IMG/VR virus record: IMGVR_UViG_3300007363_000044
Coordinates: 1-38,202 of that record
Length of the DNA stretch: 38,202 bases
Reading direction: 5' to 3' (one strand)
DNA from: a virus
Under the pieces are notes generated by a model. It saw only the letters and a program-made list of their open reading frames with translations. It made no database searches and was not told the origin of the DNA. Positions 1 through 6,768 of this stretch are shown here, piece after piece. Each line of letters starts with the position of its first letter. Position 1 is the stretch's first letter. The position numbers and the translations under genes were made by a program.

Positions 1-49
1 GTGTCCGGCCCCCCGGCGGGGCAATTTTCTGACCCGCCCCCCCCTGGGG
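1..49. other. left window end, probable packaging-site region
   Basis: This non-coding stretch lies after the HNH stop codon when read on the minus strand. It contains two short GC-rich inverted repeats: GCCCC-CCGGC-GGGGC near 11-22, and GACCC with GGGTC flanking a run of eight C. If the window ends are joined, these bases plus 38126-38202 form the only gap between the HNH nuclease and the small terminase. That is where HNH-containing phages usually carry their cos or pac site. No recognised cos sequence was identified, so the assignment rests on position only. Confidence 0.4.
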
Positions 50-361
50 TCAGCGGCGGGCTGCGCGGGCAGCTGCGGTCTTCAGCCCGTGGCAGCGCCA
101 GCACAGCGCCTGCCCGTTCGCCGGGTCGAGGGTGGCGCCGCCATCCCTGCGCTCGACGACGTGGTCGGCGATCAGCCGGTGGCCGGTGCGCTCGCCCTCG
201 TGCGTCGTTCCCTGACACGCGCCACCAGCGCGGCGGATCACCAACGCCCGCCAGTCGCGGTGCGCCTGCGTCTGCAGTTCGAGGTCGGCGGTCTTCGGTG
301 GAGGCTTGACCCGGCGGGTGTCGATGGTGGCGATGCGCGACGTGATCGTCGGGATGCGCAT
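50..361 (-). CDS. HNH endonuclease, packaging-associated
   Basis: The 103-residue product is a small HNH nuclease. Its core runs D66-H67 (in ADHVVE), N82 (in ANGQALCW) and H91. Cys49, Cys87 and Cys90 look like a zinc-knuckle scaffold, and the tail is basic. The start chosen is the ATG at 361, because GGAG lies 8 nt upstream and a terminator hairpin sits just before it. A longer GTG-initiated frame to 409 would run through that hairpin. Phage HNH proteins of this kind are commonly encoded next to the terminase and assist terminase cleavage of concatemeric DNA. Joining the window ends puts the small terminase directly downstream on the same strand, which fits that role. Confidence 0.85.
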   Translation of the reverse strand: MRIPTITSRIATIDTRRVKPPPKTADLELQTQAHRDWRALVIRRAGGACQGTTHEGERTGHRLIADHVVERRDGGATLDPANGQALCWRCHGLKTAAARAARR

Positions 362-376
362 CGGCCGGGCTCCAAT

Positions 377-406
377 GAAAACGCCCGGGGCTTTGGGCTC
401 CGGGCG
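377..406 (-). terminator. intrinsic terminator before the late operon
   Basis: On the minus strand a stem CGCCCGG / CCGGGCG with an 11-nt interior is followed directly by TTTTC. It lies between the stop of the DUF6456-like gene (456) and the HNH start (361). In lambda the comparable position, after Q and before the late genes, is held by tR'. This hairpin could therefore block late transcription until an antiterminator acts; that role is inferred. Confidence 0.65.
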
Positions 407-430
407 CACACAATCGCGTAGGCTAGGAAT

Positions 431-459
431 TTCTGCTTGAACTCTCCTCGCCTTGTCAA
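431..459 (-). promoter_or_regulatory. possible late promoter (pR'-like)
   Basis: A perfect TTGACA (-35) reads leftward from 459 to 454, overlapping the stop codon of the upstream gene. The matching -10 is weak: GCAGAA at a 17-nt spacing, or AGAAAT at 19 nt. The transcript would run immediately into the terminator at 377-406. That arrangement resembles lambda pR'-tR', but the poor -10 keeps confidence low. Confidence 0.3.
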
Positions 460-1004
460 GGCCGCTCTGCGACCAGCGTGCCGATCGACGCCGGCGTGCG
501 GGTCCAGCCGCGCAGTTCGCACCACAGGTCGAGGCCTGCGGCGTAGTGCTGGAACGCCTGCCCGTCTCGCATCCGGTGCTCGCGCTCGATCTGGCCCAGC
601 GTCTTCGGCTCGGTCAGGCATTCGATCACGACCACCAGCATGATCCGCCGGCGCGGTGCCTCGCCCGTCCAGTCGCGCCACACGTCGTCCATCGCAAAGG
701 CGACGTCGGACCGTGCGCCACCGCCGAAGCTGCGGCCGTACTTCGACGCCGAGGCGCCCAGCCCGACTGTCCTCGACCGCCAGGCCAATTCCATCTCACG
801 CTCGGCCTCGCGCTGCATCCCGGACAGGCGGTTGTGCCGCCACGCCTCGGACTGCCGGCAGCGGGTCAGGTTGCGCCTGGCCTTTCGGGTGGCCTCGGGA
901 TCGTCGACCGAGATCTCGACGGTCGGCGAGTGCCGCTCCTGCCACTCCAGCGCGTCGCGGGGCGTCTTCCGGGGCTTCGTCCGAACCTTGCGCTTCCTCG
1001 CCAT
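456..1004 (-). CDS. DUF6456-like protein, candidate late-gene regulator
   Basis: The 182-residue protein has a basic N-terminus (MARKRKVRTKPRK). Its C-terminal half resembles the alphaproteobacterial DUF6456 region: a GLGAS-type motif near residue 83, a segment ending in VWRDW, a hydrophobic LVVVIECL helix, then IEREHRMRDGQAFQHYAAGLD. DUF6456 domains often sit at the end of helix-turn-helix regulators. The start is the ATG at 1004, with a strong GGGGAGG 6 nt upstream and an ATGA overlap with the previous stop. As the last gene before the terminator and the HNH/terminase operon, it occupies the position of lambda Q. A role as late activator or antiterminator is inference from position; the family match was judged by eye. 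Confidence 0.6.
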   Translation of the reverse strand: MARKRKVRTKPRKTPRDALEWQERHSPTVEISVDDPEATRKARRNLTRCRQSEAWRHNRLSGMQREAEREMELAWRSRTVGLGASASKYGRSFGGGARSDVAFAMDDVWRDWTGEAPRRRIMLVVVIECLTEPKTLGQIEREHRMRDGQAFQHYAAGLDLWCELRGWTRTPASIGTLVAERP

Positions 1005-1231
1005 CACCGACCTCCCCTTGGTCCGTAGATCCGCCGCGCCTCGCCCTCGATCAGTGCCCGGGACGCCCAGGGCATCGCCTGCAAGTCGGCCTCGGTGAAG
1101 CACACGGTCCCGCGCTGCTGCCACGCCGACCGGGCTAGGCCCTGCACCCGGTGCTCGTCGGGCGTGCTGGCCACATGCCGCTCGAGGGAGCCGCGGATGC
1201 GGTGCTCGCGGTAGCGATCGCGGTTGCTCAC
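1004..1231 (-). CDS. hypothetical phage protein (75 aa)
   Basis: This short basic reading frame starts at a GTG (1231) that overlaps the upstream stop as GTGA, and ends in an ATGA overlap with the DUF6456-like gene. The N-terminal third is Arg/His-rich. The C-terminal part (CFTEADLQAMPWASRALIEG) looks like two amphipathic helices. No strong Shine-Dalgarno is seen, so translation probably depends on coupling to the upstream gene. I do not recognise the family. Its place between replication genes and the candidate late regulator gives no firm function. Confidence 0.65.
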   Translation of the reverse strand: MSNRDRYREHRIRGSLERHVASTPDEHRVQGLARSAWQQRGTVCFTEADLQAMPWASRALIEGEARRIYGPRGGR

Positions 1232-1971
1232 GCTGCGGCCCGCTTCGCTGCCGCCAGTTCGGCCAGACGGCGGTTCTGCGCGGTGTCGGCGGGCGCGAAC
1301 GGCGCGTTCTCGGTTCGCCGATCGGGAGCGTCCGTCAGCATCCGCTCCTGTCGCCCGAGGTCGCCCTTCTCGGCTGCGATCTCCCGGTCCAGCCGCTCGA
1401 CGTCGAGGGTGCGGCCGAGGCGTTCGTAGGTCGACCGGAGGTGCTCGAGGCGGCCCAGCCGCGTGGGGATTGGCCGCTCCTCGGGCTTCGGCGGGAGCGC
1501 CGGCTTCACGCCGTCGAGCATCTGCCGCACCCGCTCGAGCATGCGCCGGCGCTCGGCCAGCTTCGGCTCGGCGAGCTCGACGAACTCGGCCGGGCTGGGC
1601 CGGAATTTCTTCGTGCGCAGCAGTTCGGTGGTGATCGAGGTCCAGAGGTCCGCCGGGTAGCACCCGCAGGCGTCGAGGAAGCTCTCGGCGAGGTAGGCCG
1701 CGCTCTCCGGGGTCTGCGCCCTAGTCGGCAAGGCGAACAGCTTCCCGAGGCACCAGTCGACATGGGCCGCGGGCGCGTCGGTGAGTGCGCGCTCCAGCTC
1801 GGCCTTCGCCGCGCGGAGCTTCGCGCTGTCGGGCGGAACCGCTGGCGGTTCCCACGGGACGAGGTCAGTGCCCAGGCTGAACGGATCGGCGAGCACGCGC
1901 CGCACGGATTCCGTCATGCGCGGGGCTTCGCTCGGCTGAAACCTGCCTCGGGTGGCTGGCGCGTTCGACAT
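1228..1971 (-). CDS. hypothetical replication-module protein, possible helicase-loader partner
   Basis: The 247-residue protein is mostly helical. A central segment (residues about 75-150) contains a lone Cys-rich turn (DACGCYP) and the phrase FRPSPAEFVELAEPKLAERR. That phrasing recurs in phage proteins encoded next to DUF1376 or replisome-organiser genes. The C-terminal third is a charged coiled coil ending in Ala/Lys-rich sequence. The ATG at 1971 has GGTG 7 nt upstream and lies 107 nt inside the preceding gene. The ATG at 1917 would shorten the overlap but has no better ribosome site. By position it parallels lambda P, the helicase loader, but I see no P-loop and do not claim the activity. 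Confidence 0.6.
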   Translation of the reverse strand: MSNAPATRGRFQPSEAPRMTESVRRVLADPFSLGTDLVPWEPPAVPPDSAKLRAAKAELERALTDAPAAHVDWCLGKLFALPTRAQTPESAAYLAESFLDACGCYPADLWTSITTELLRTKKFRPSPAEFVELAEPKLAERRRMLERVRQMLDGVKPALPPKPEERPIPTRLGRLEHLRSTYERLGRTLDVERLDREIAAEKGDLGRQERMLTDAPDRRTENAPFAPADTAQNRRLAELAAAKRAAA

Positions 1972-2779
1972 GAGTTTTCACCACGAAGTTGAACCAGTAG
2001 GCGTCGAAGTTGTGGGAGTGCTTGTTCGTGTCGGCGCAGTGGGCGCGGAACTCGGCAGTGCGCTGGGTGATGCGCTCGGGCGTGAGGTCTGGCCGCGACT
2101 TCGTCAGGGCGCGTTGGGTGTCCTCGCCGGGCAGCCAGCCCTCGGGCAGGGGCGCCGCGCGACCCGGTGGGGGTTGCTTCAGGAACGTCGGCGGCTCGAG
2201 GTCGATCACCGGCTCGGCGTCCCAGTGGGGCGATGTCGGATTTCCGAGATCGGGCTCCGAACTGGGGTTCCCCATGTCGCTCGGCGATGGCGCGCGCGGC
2301 TCGTGTGCCACAGACGAGATCTCTACTACTGGTGAAGGTGACTGTGACGTCTTGGCTTCCCGTTGCCCTTCCCGTTGCAACGGGGAGCCCAACGAAACGT
2401 CAACGGGTGTTGAACGGGTGTTGCCCTGCCGTTGCCGCTTCCGTGCCTCGGCCGATGCCCTTCCGGCAGCCGCCCGCTGGTCGATGAACGCGCCCGCCTT
2501 GTCGAGCTCGGCGTCGATCCGGCCGTGGTGCCAGGCGCCGTCCTCGAGCCGGAAGAACGCCATCACGATCGGCTTCAGCTTGCGCCAATGGCCGACGCTG
2601 TCAGCGCAGGCGATCCGCCAGAGCTGGGCGTCGTCGTCGGGGAGCGGCTGGCCGGTCACCCAGTAGTGCTTGATCAGCAGCAGGTAGGCGCCGTGCTGGG
2701 CGGCGCCCAAGTGCCCGGTGTCCTTGGCGTAGTCGCCCCAGTACATCGGCATCCAGGTGTCGGGGCGTGCTGCGGCCAT
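1865..2779 (-). CDS. DUF1376 (YdaU-like) replication protein
   Basis: Residues about 8-95 match the DUF1376 pattern: W-M-P-M-Y-W-G-D-Y near the start, LGAAQHGAYLLLIKHYW, then a segment ending FFRLEDGAWHHGRIDAEL. A low-complexity Pro/Ser/Arg linker (about 100-215) follows. A C-terminal block near residues 235-275 contains a segment ending NFDAYWFNFVVKTH, which resembles the DnaT-like or replisome-organiser tails of phage initiators. The ATG at 2779 has AGAAGGAGG 8 nt upstream and directly abuts the stop of the methyltransferase gene. Proteins with this layout are usually phage replication initiators that bind origin DNA and recruit the host helicase. No iterons were seen inside the gene, so the origin is not located. 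Confidence 0.75.
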   Translation of the reverse strand: MAAARPDTWMPMYWGDYAKDTGHLGAAQHGAYLLLIKHYWVTGQPLPDDDAQLWRIACADSVGHWRKLKPIVMAFFRLEDGAWHHGRIDAELDKAGAFIDQRAAAGRASAEARKRQRQGNTRSTPVDVSLGSPLQREGQREAKTSQSPSPVVEISSVAHEPRAPSPSDMGNPSSEPDLGNPTSPHWDAEPVIDLEPPTFLKQPPPGRAAPLPEGWLPGEDTQRALTKSRPDLTPERITQRTAEFRAHCADTNKHSHNFDAYWFNFVVKTHVERASHPRQVSAERSPAHDGIRAARARRSVQPGH

Positions 2780-3385
2780 CTACGCGGCCTCCTTCTGAAG
2801 TAGCCGAACCTGCGCCGGCCCGTCGTGGTCGCGGGACCAGATGAACCAGGCGAACGCCTTCTTGCCGCCGCTCGCCTTCACGGCGCCGCTGAGCAGCAGC
2901 TCGCCGGGCGGCATGGAGATCCGCCAGCTGAAGACGTGGACGCGCGCCAGCGGGGTCCGGGTCAGCCACTGGCCGCGCCGGACGCCCTCGAGGAAGGTCA
3001 GCGGCAGCAGCATCGCGACCTTGTGCGTGGCGATCGTCAGCGCCTTGTCGACGAAGGCCTGGGCGAGGTTGAACGGCGGGTTGCAGACGATGTTGTCGAT
3101 GTTCGCCGGGTGCGGCCGATCGGCGAGGAAGTCCTGCACGGCGAAGCCCAGCACCTCGTCGCCGGGATGGCGATCGACCAGGTCGGTGCCGATGCACGAC
3201 AGCCCAGCTGCCACCATGGTCTTCGGGATCGTGCCGCTGCCGCACGCCGGGTCCCACGACAGGCCGGAGAACCGCTCGGTGCGCATCAGCGCGACCGTGG
3301 CTTCCGGCGGGTCGACGTAGAAGTCGTTCGAGGCGCGCTTCATGGTGCCCATGACGTCACCGAATCGGGGGGGGGGTGGCTTCAT
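2780..3385 (-). CDS. DNA N6-adenine methyltransferase-like protein
   Basis: The 201-residue product carries the SAM-binding motif I (D45-P-A-C-G-S-G) and the catalytic motif IV N102-P-P-F, in the order expected for an adenine (N6) class DNA methyltransferase. It is short and has no evident target-recognition domain, which is common for phage orphan enzymes. The likely role is protecting phage DNA from restriction or marking it for replication or packaging. The start is ATG 3385, which overlaps the upstream stop (ATGA) and has AGAGG upstream. A run of ten G on the plus strand (3367-3376) encodes the Pro-rich codons 3-6. A second pair of ATGs (3352, 3343) lies just beyond it and could rescue initiation. 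No restriction enzyme gene is adjacent. Confidence 0.8.
   Translation of the reverse strand: MKPPPPRFGDVMGTMKRASNDFYVDPPEATVALMRTERFSGLSWDPACGSGTIPKTMVAAGLSCIGTDLVDRHPGDEVLGFAVQDFLADRPHPANIDNIVCNPPFNLAQAFVDKALTIATHKVAMLLPLTFLEGVRRGQWLTRTPLARVHVFSWRISMPPGELLLSGAVKASGGKKAFAWFIWSRDHDGPAQVRLLQKEAA
3367..3376. repeat. ten-base poly-G tract inside methyltransferase start
   Basis: Ten consecutive G on the plus strand (C on the coding strand) form codons 3-6 of the adenine methyltransferase. Homopolymer tracts of this length slip during replication, and in many bacteria they switch methyltransferase genes on and off. A change of one base would shift the frame unless translation restarts at the ATG at 3352 or 3343. 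A sequencing or assembly length error is the main alternative. Confidence 0.9.
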
Positions 3386-3624
3386 GGCTGCCTCTGCAGC
3401 TCGGCGATGGCGATGCGTGCGTCGCGCCGGTGATAGTCGCGGTTCGTGCGGAGGTTCGAGACGATGATGTCGGCGTGCCACTGGTCGGGCCGAACCGCCC
3501 GAATCTCGCGGTTCAGGGCCAGCCACCCAGCGGCGCAAATGCGGATTTCAGCAAGTAGCGCCATACGGCGGGCCTGCGTGGCGCCGTTGAGCGCCGCCGG
3601 GATCGGGAACAGCGCGAGCTGCAT
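3382..3624 (-). CDS. hypothetical protein (80 aa)
   Basis: The frame begins with ATG at 3624, overlapping the stop of the cytosine methyltransferase gene (ATGA), and ends in an ATGA overlap with the adenine methyltransferase. The N-terminus MQLALFPIPA is hydrophobic but too short for a membrane anchor. The rest is charged and helical, ending in Arg-rich DYHRRDARIAIAELQRQ. I recognise no domain. Being locked between two methyltransferase genes suggests a role with one of them, but nothing in the sequence shows it. Confidence 0.7.
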   Translation of the reverse strand: MQLALFPIPAALNGATQARRMALLAEIRICAAGWLALNREIRAVRPDQWHADIIVSNLRTNRDYHRRDARIAIAELQRQP

Positions 3625-4247
3625 CAGGCAGACCTCGCGCGCTCGATGGCGTGCCCGCCCCACTGGTCGGCCATCGCCGCAGCGACGCCCGGGAAGAACC
3701 GGCTGCGGTGCCTCCACCGATCCGGCGACGGCGGCATGCGATGCACGCGCTGCTCGCGGCCGGCGACGATGTTGGTCGGCTTCAGCGGCGGCAGGCCCTT
3801 CAGCCAGAAGCACGTCCGCTTCGTCTCGCCGTGGCCGTACTCCCACGGTTGGATCGACTGCGCGGGCGGCTGGTAGTTCTGGATCAGCGCCTTGGCGTGG
3901 CGGTGCATCACCGGGTTCTCGACCGCGATCCGGTCGATCGGCGCGTTCCAGCAGGCGCTGAACAGCGCGGCGCCCTCGACCAGCTCGGCCTGCATCTGCT
4001 CGGCCGTCTTGCCCGGCGGTGGCACCGACAGCCACCGGACGCCGCTGTTGCAGAGCCGGGTGCAGGGCGGGTGCATCACCGCCAGCAGGTCCCAGCCGTC
4101 GTCCAGCAGCTCGCGCACGTCGCACTGGATATGGCGGTTCGAGCGGTCCTCGGCCGGCAGGACGTCGCACGACCAGGCGTCGTGTCCCCGGTCGAGGAAG
4201 GCCCGTCGCACGATGCCGCTAGTCTCGCAGCCGATCAGCACCCGCAT
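3624..4247 (-). CDS. DNA cytosine methyltransferase-like protein
   Basis: The 207-residue product starts like a C5-cytosine methyltransferase: VLIGCETSGIVRRAFLDRGH (motif I) and an acidic D28 in SCDVLPAED (motif II). P60-P61-C62 in MHPPCTRLC carries the presumed catalytic cysteine (motif IV), and E110-N111-P112 is the ENV-type motif VI. It is shorter than full C5 enzymes and lacks an obvious target-recognition domain. Phages often carry this compact form, and the activity of such forms is not assured. The start is ATG 4247, with an ATGA overlap upstream. It lies in one coupled operon with the adenine-type enzyme. Two modification enzymes without restriction partners suggest evasion of host restriction. 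Confidence 0.75.
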   Translation of the reverse strand: MRVLIGCETSGIVRRAFLDRGHDAWSCDVLPAEDRSNRHIQCDVRELLDDGWDLLAVMHPPCTRLCNSGVRWLSVPPPGKTAEQMQAELVEGAALFSACWNAPIDRIAVENPVMHRHAKALIQNYQPPAQSIQPWEYGHGETKRTCFWLKGLPPLKPTNIVAGREQRVHRMPPSPDRWRHRSRFFPGVAAAMADQWGGHAIERARSA

Positions 4248-5017
4248 CACGCCGCCCCCACCGGCTGCAGCCGGCTCCGCAGTACCGCCAGCTCGGCCTC
4301 GAGCTGGGCCACACGGGCAGCAAGCGACGGGCGGGCTTCCTTCGGCACAGGCGGCCCGTCCATGCCCCTCCGCGCCCAGCAGCGGCCCGGGTGCACGGCG
4401 TTGCGACCGCAACGGCAGAGATCGCCGCCAGCACCGGCCGTGGTGGTATCGAGCGGGCCGCGCGCTACCTCGGCTTCCGGCGGGGTCGCGAGCGCCCCTG
4501 CATCAGCGTGCAGGCCTTTAAGCCCGCCGCCGCTCGATCTCGTGTTCCTTGCCGGCCGCTCGATGGTGGCCAGCAGCGCCGGCGCCGGCTGCTCAAGGCG
4601 GCGTTCGCGGGCGGCGATCGCCCTTACCTCCTCCTCGGTGCGCAGCGTGCCGCCGACCCGGATCAGCGCGCCCTCGCGACTGACGGGCATCTTGCGGCGC
4701 AGGTACTCGACGTCGGGCAGGAGGTCGCCATAGAGATCGCGGGCGAGACGCGCCTGTTCGGCTTCGCGCTCCGCCCGGCGCTGGGCGTCGGTCAGCGGCT
4801 TGTGGGAGTGCGGCGATCGCACCTTGCCGCCGTAGACCGTGGCCGGCTTCGACTTCGTGCGCAGCGGCCAGCCATACTGCGCCGCCAGCTGGTTGACCCA
4901 ATTCGCGGCCTTGCCGTAGCGGCGGCCGATCTCCTTGTTGCTGAGCTCGCCGGCGGCGTAGAGCGCCCGGACTTCCTCGCGCAGCTCGGCGGTCAGGCGA
5001 GGTTTCGGGAAGCCCAT
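4247..5017 (-). CDS. HTH and Cys-rich putative regulator, GcrA-like layout
   Basis: The 256-residue protein begins MGFPKPRLTAELREEV and has a helix-turn-helix at residues 24-48 (ELSNKEIGRRYGKAANWVNQ). A charged middle follows. Near residues 199-215 there is a small cysteine cluster (C201, C203, C213, with H209), and a Leu-rich coiled coil closes the protein (232-250). An N-terminal helix-turn-helix joined to a C-terminal cysteine cluster recalls alphaproteobacterial GcrA, which recognises methylated DNA. Two methyltransferase genes follow directly, so a link to methylation is conceivable but unproven. The ATG at 5017 overlaps the resolvase stop (ATGA). A longer upstream frame lacks support. 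Confidence 0.6.
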   Translation of the reverse strand: MGFPKPRLTAELREEVRALYAAGELSNKEIGRRYGKAANWVNQLAAQYGWPLRTKSKPATVYGGKVRSPHSHKPLTDAQRRAEREAEQARLARDLYGDLLPDVEYLRRKMPVSREGALIRVGGTLRTEEEVRAIAARERRLEQPAPALLATIERPARNTRSSGGGLKGLHADAGALATPPEAEVARGPLDTTTAGAGGDLCRCGRNAVHPGRCWARRGMDGPPVPKEARPSLAARVAQLEAELAVLRSRLQPVGAA

Positions 5018-5490
5018 CAGGCGGCCCTCGGCTTCGGCCAGATCAGGTCGAACGCCCAGATCCCGACGGCGCCGGCATCGGCCTGGTGATCGTCGGCGAC
5101 CTTCCAGCCCATGTCGTTCATCGCCGCGGCGACCATGTCTTCCTTTTTCGCGTTCGCCCGGCCGGTCAGCGCGATCTTCGCCGACTGCACCGGGCACTCG
5201 CGGTAGGGAAAGTCCATGCGGCCCGCCCAGGCGTAGGCGATGCCGACCAGGCCGTAGAGCAGCTCCAGCTTGTCGACCGTGTCGCGCGGCGTGATGATCG
5301 GCCGCTCCCAGGCCATGCTGTCGAACCCGTGCAGCGCCTGGGCGTCCTCGAGGAAGCCGAGGAACGCCGACATCAGCGCGGCCTTGTCCTTGCCCGCCAG
5401 CCGGACCGTGCCGAACAGCGGCGGCCGGCCGCGCTCGAGCACGGCGTGGCCGACGTTGCTGGACAGGTCGAGGGCGAGCAGCTTGGGCAT
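5017..5490 (-). CDS. RuvC-like Holliday junction resolvase
   Basis: The 157-residue protein shows the RNase H-type resolvase pattern: D8 in LLALDLSSNVG, E62 in AWERPI, a Lys pair (K115-K116) in the ANAKKEDM segment, and D134/D138 in the C-terminal ADDHQADAGAVG motif. These correspond to the acidic active-site quartet of RuvC. It would cut branched intermediates made by phage recombination or clear them before packaging. The length is close to that of stand-alone RuvC. The ATG at 5490 overlaps the stop of the upstream RMF-like gene. It sits in the replication arm, although the phage recombination pair is encoded in the opposite operon (11033-12929). Confidence 0.85.
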   Translation of the reverse strand: MPKLLALDLSSNVGHAVLERGRPPLFGTVRLAGKDKAALMSAFLGFLEDAQALHGFDSMAWERPIITPRDTVDKLELLYGLVGIAYAWAGRMDFPYRECPVQSAKIALTGRANAKKEDMVAAAMNDMGWKVADDHQADAGAVGIWAFDLIWPKPRAA

Positions 5491-6092
5491 CAGTGGGCGG
5501 TCGCCGCCGGACCCATGTTGCGGGCGGTCGCGGCCTCGGCGTTACGCCAGCCGCGCTGCCAGTCGACGTGCTGCTCGGTGCCGGGGTCGAACGGGTTGTT
5601 GTCCTCGGGCTCGTTGTTGCCGTAGGCGTGCTGGCCCTGCAGCTCGGGGTCCATGCCCGTGCCGTTCGCCGACTCGCCCTCGGCCGGGAACAGGTTCCAC
5701 TGCGTGCCGAGCGGCGCGCCCATGATGCGGAGGTAGCGGCCGACGTTGCGCTGCTCGCTGACGACCTCGCCGCTGCTGCGCTCGGCGATCTTGAACGCCA
5801 GCTTCAGCGCGTCGACGTCGACGCCGTCGTTCTTCGCGACCTTGTAGCGGTTGCGCAGGACGCCCTGCAGCTCGGCGGCGCGATCGCGGGCCTCGCGCCA
5901 GTTCGCCTCGGCCGCCTTGATCAGGTTGACGTGCATGCCGACGGTCTCGTCGGTCACCTCGCCGGAGTTCTTCTTCTTCGCGTTCTCGGCCGCGGCGGCC
6001 TTCGCCAGTGTCTCGATCGCCTCCCTGTTGGCGTCTGGTCCGGCGAAGTCGGCGGCGTTCTCGGCTCTGCGGCTGCGGGTCTTTCTGGCCAT
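5490..6092 (-). CDS. RMF-like C-terminal domain protein
   Basis: The 200-residue protein has a Lys/Arg-rich start and a helical middle (residues about 50-115) with YKVAKNDGVDVDALKLAFKI, phrasing reminiscent of GapR/DUF2312-type DNA-associated proteins. The C-terminal segment (about 148-188: GQHAYGNNEPEDNNPFDPGT followed by W-Q-R-G-W) resembles the ribosome modulation factor family seen in alphaproteobacterial phages. AGGAG stands 7 nt before the ATG at 6092. One domain could act on DNA and the other on ribosomes, but both assignments are by eye. It is the first gene of the tightly overlapping block that runs down to 456. Confidence 0.65.
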   Translation of the reverse strand: MARKTRSRRAENAADFAGPDANREAIETLAKAAAAENAKKKNSGEVTDETVGMHVNLIKAAEANWREARDRAAELQGVLRNRYKVAKNDGVDVDALKLAFKIAERSSGEVVSEQRNVGRYLRIMGAPLGTQWNLFPAEGESANGTGMDPELQGQHAYGNNEPEDNNPFDPGTEQHVDWQRGWRNAEAATARNMGPAATAH

Positions 6093-6105
6093 GTCGGGGC
6101 TCCTG

Positions 6106-6216
6106 TCACAGGTCGTTGCGGAAGCGGTCGAAGTCGGCGCGGAAACGGCCGTCGGTGTAGAGGTCGAAGCCGAGCCGGTGCAGGAACCGGACGTAGGCGA
6201 GCGCGCCGTTGTTCAT
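6106..6216 (-). CDS. very small protein (36 aa)
   Basis: This short frame starts at ATG 6216, overlapping the preceding stop (ATGA), and has GGAGGG 4 nt upstream, one of the strongest ribosome sites in the operon. The peptide begins MNNGALAYVRFLHRLGFDLY and ends FDRFRNDL; it is aromatic, charged and probably a single helix-turn-helix hairpin. Codon use matches neighbouring genes. I do not recognise it, but the ribosome site, the coupling and the lack of any competing frame make it a credible gene. Confidence 0.65.
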   Translation of the reverse strand: MNNGALAYVRFLHRLGFDLYTDGRFRADFDRFRNDL

Positions 6217-6422
6217 CGTCCCTCCGTGGGCAGTGCCTGGCGGATCGCGGCGCGCAGCCGATCGGCGCTTGCCTTCGTGTCCTGGTAGGCCGCCAGCACG
6301 CAGACCCGGCAGACGGTCAGCGTCAGGAAGCCGAGCCGGTAGCGCCAGACGAACAGGTCCGGCTCGATGTCGGGGCCGATTCCGCGCCAGTCGTGCAGGG
6401 AGACTTCGATCGAACCGCTCAC
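6213..6422 (-). CDS. hypothetical protein (69 aa)
   Basis: Translation probably begins at GTG 6422, which overlaps the stop of the upstream HTH gene as GTGA. The protein has aromatic residues early (LHDWRGIGPDIEPDLFVWRY), then a hydrophobic stretch FLTLTVCRVCVLAAY with two cysteines, then a helical tail. The hydrophobic stretch is short and could be a buried helix rather than a membrane segment. The family is not recognised. Confidence 0.6.
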   Translation of the reverse strand: MSGSIEVSLHDWRGIGPDIEPDLFVWRYRLGFLTLTVCRVCVLAAYQDTKASADRLRAAIRQALPTEGR

Positions 6423-6757
6423 TTGCCCTCGCTGATCAGCGCGCGCTTCAGCGCCGCAATGGTCTCGGCGGATCGGGCAAGATCTCCCCTGCCCGCTGCC
6501 TCGAGCAGCCGCGCGCACAGCTCGTCGTCATTGAGCATCGCGACCGTGTGCTTCCAGGCGGGGCCGTTCTCGCCGGCCAGCCAGTTCTCCGCGGTTCTCG
6601 TCGAGACCCCGCCGGCGCGGCGCGCCAGCATCTTCGCGCCGAAGCCGCGCAGCTTGGCGGCCAGCGTCTCGTTCACGTCGTAGGTCGACAGGGTGGCGGC
6701 GTTCACGAGCCGTACTCCGCGAACTTTTCGGGGCACCGGGCTCCCGGATTTTTCCAT
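6419..6757 (-). CDS. putative HTH transcriptional regulator
   Basis: The 112-residue protein contains a helix-turn-helix-like segment near residues 40-62 (MLARRAGGVSTRTAENWLAG), in which R-T-A-E-N-W-L is the usual recognition helix of phage XRE/CII-type proteins. It ends in a helical, Ala/Leu-rich region. GGAG lies 7 nt upstream of ATG 6757. As a DNA-binding protein downstream of the Cro-like gene it could be the CII-like or replication-switch regulator. That is inference from order alone. Confidence 0.6.
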   Translation of the reverse strand: MEKSGSPVPRKVRGVRLVNAATLSTYDVNETLAAKLRGFGAKMLARRAGGVSTRTAENWLAGENGPAWKHTVAMLNDDELCARLLEAAGRGDLARSAETIAALKRALISEGK

Positions 6758-6768
6758 GTGACGTCTCC

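Noticed and set aside
50-409. GTG-initiated longer HNH protein
   Set aside because: The extra 16 codons coincide with the terminator hairpin, while the internal ATG at 361 has a well-placed GGAG.
4247-5197. Upstream-extended start for the HTH/Cys protein
   Set aside because: The extra 60 residues are Arg/Gly-rich shadow of the resolvase gene; the ATG at 5017 gives the ATGA overlap seen across the operon.
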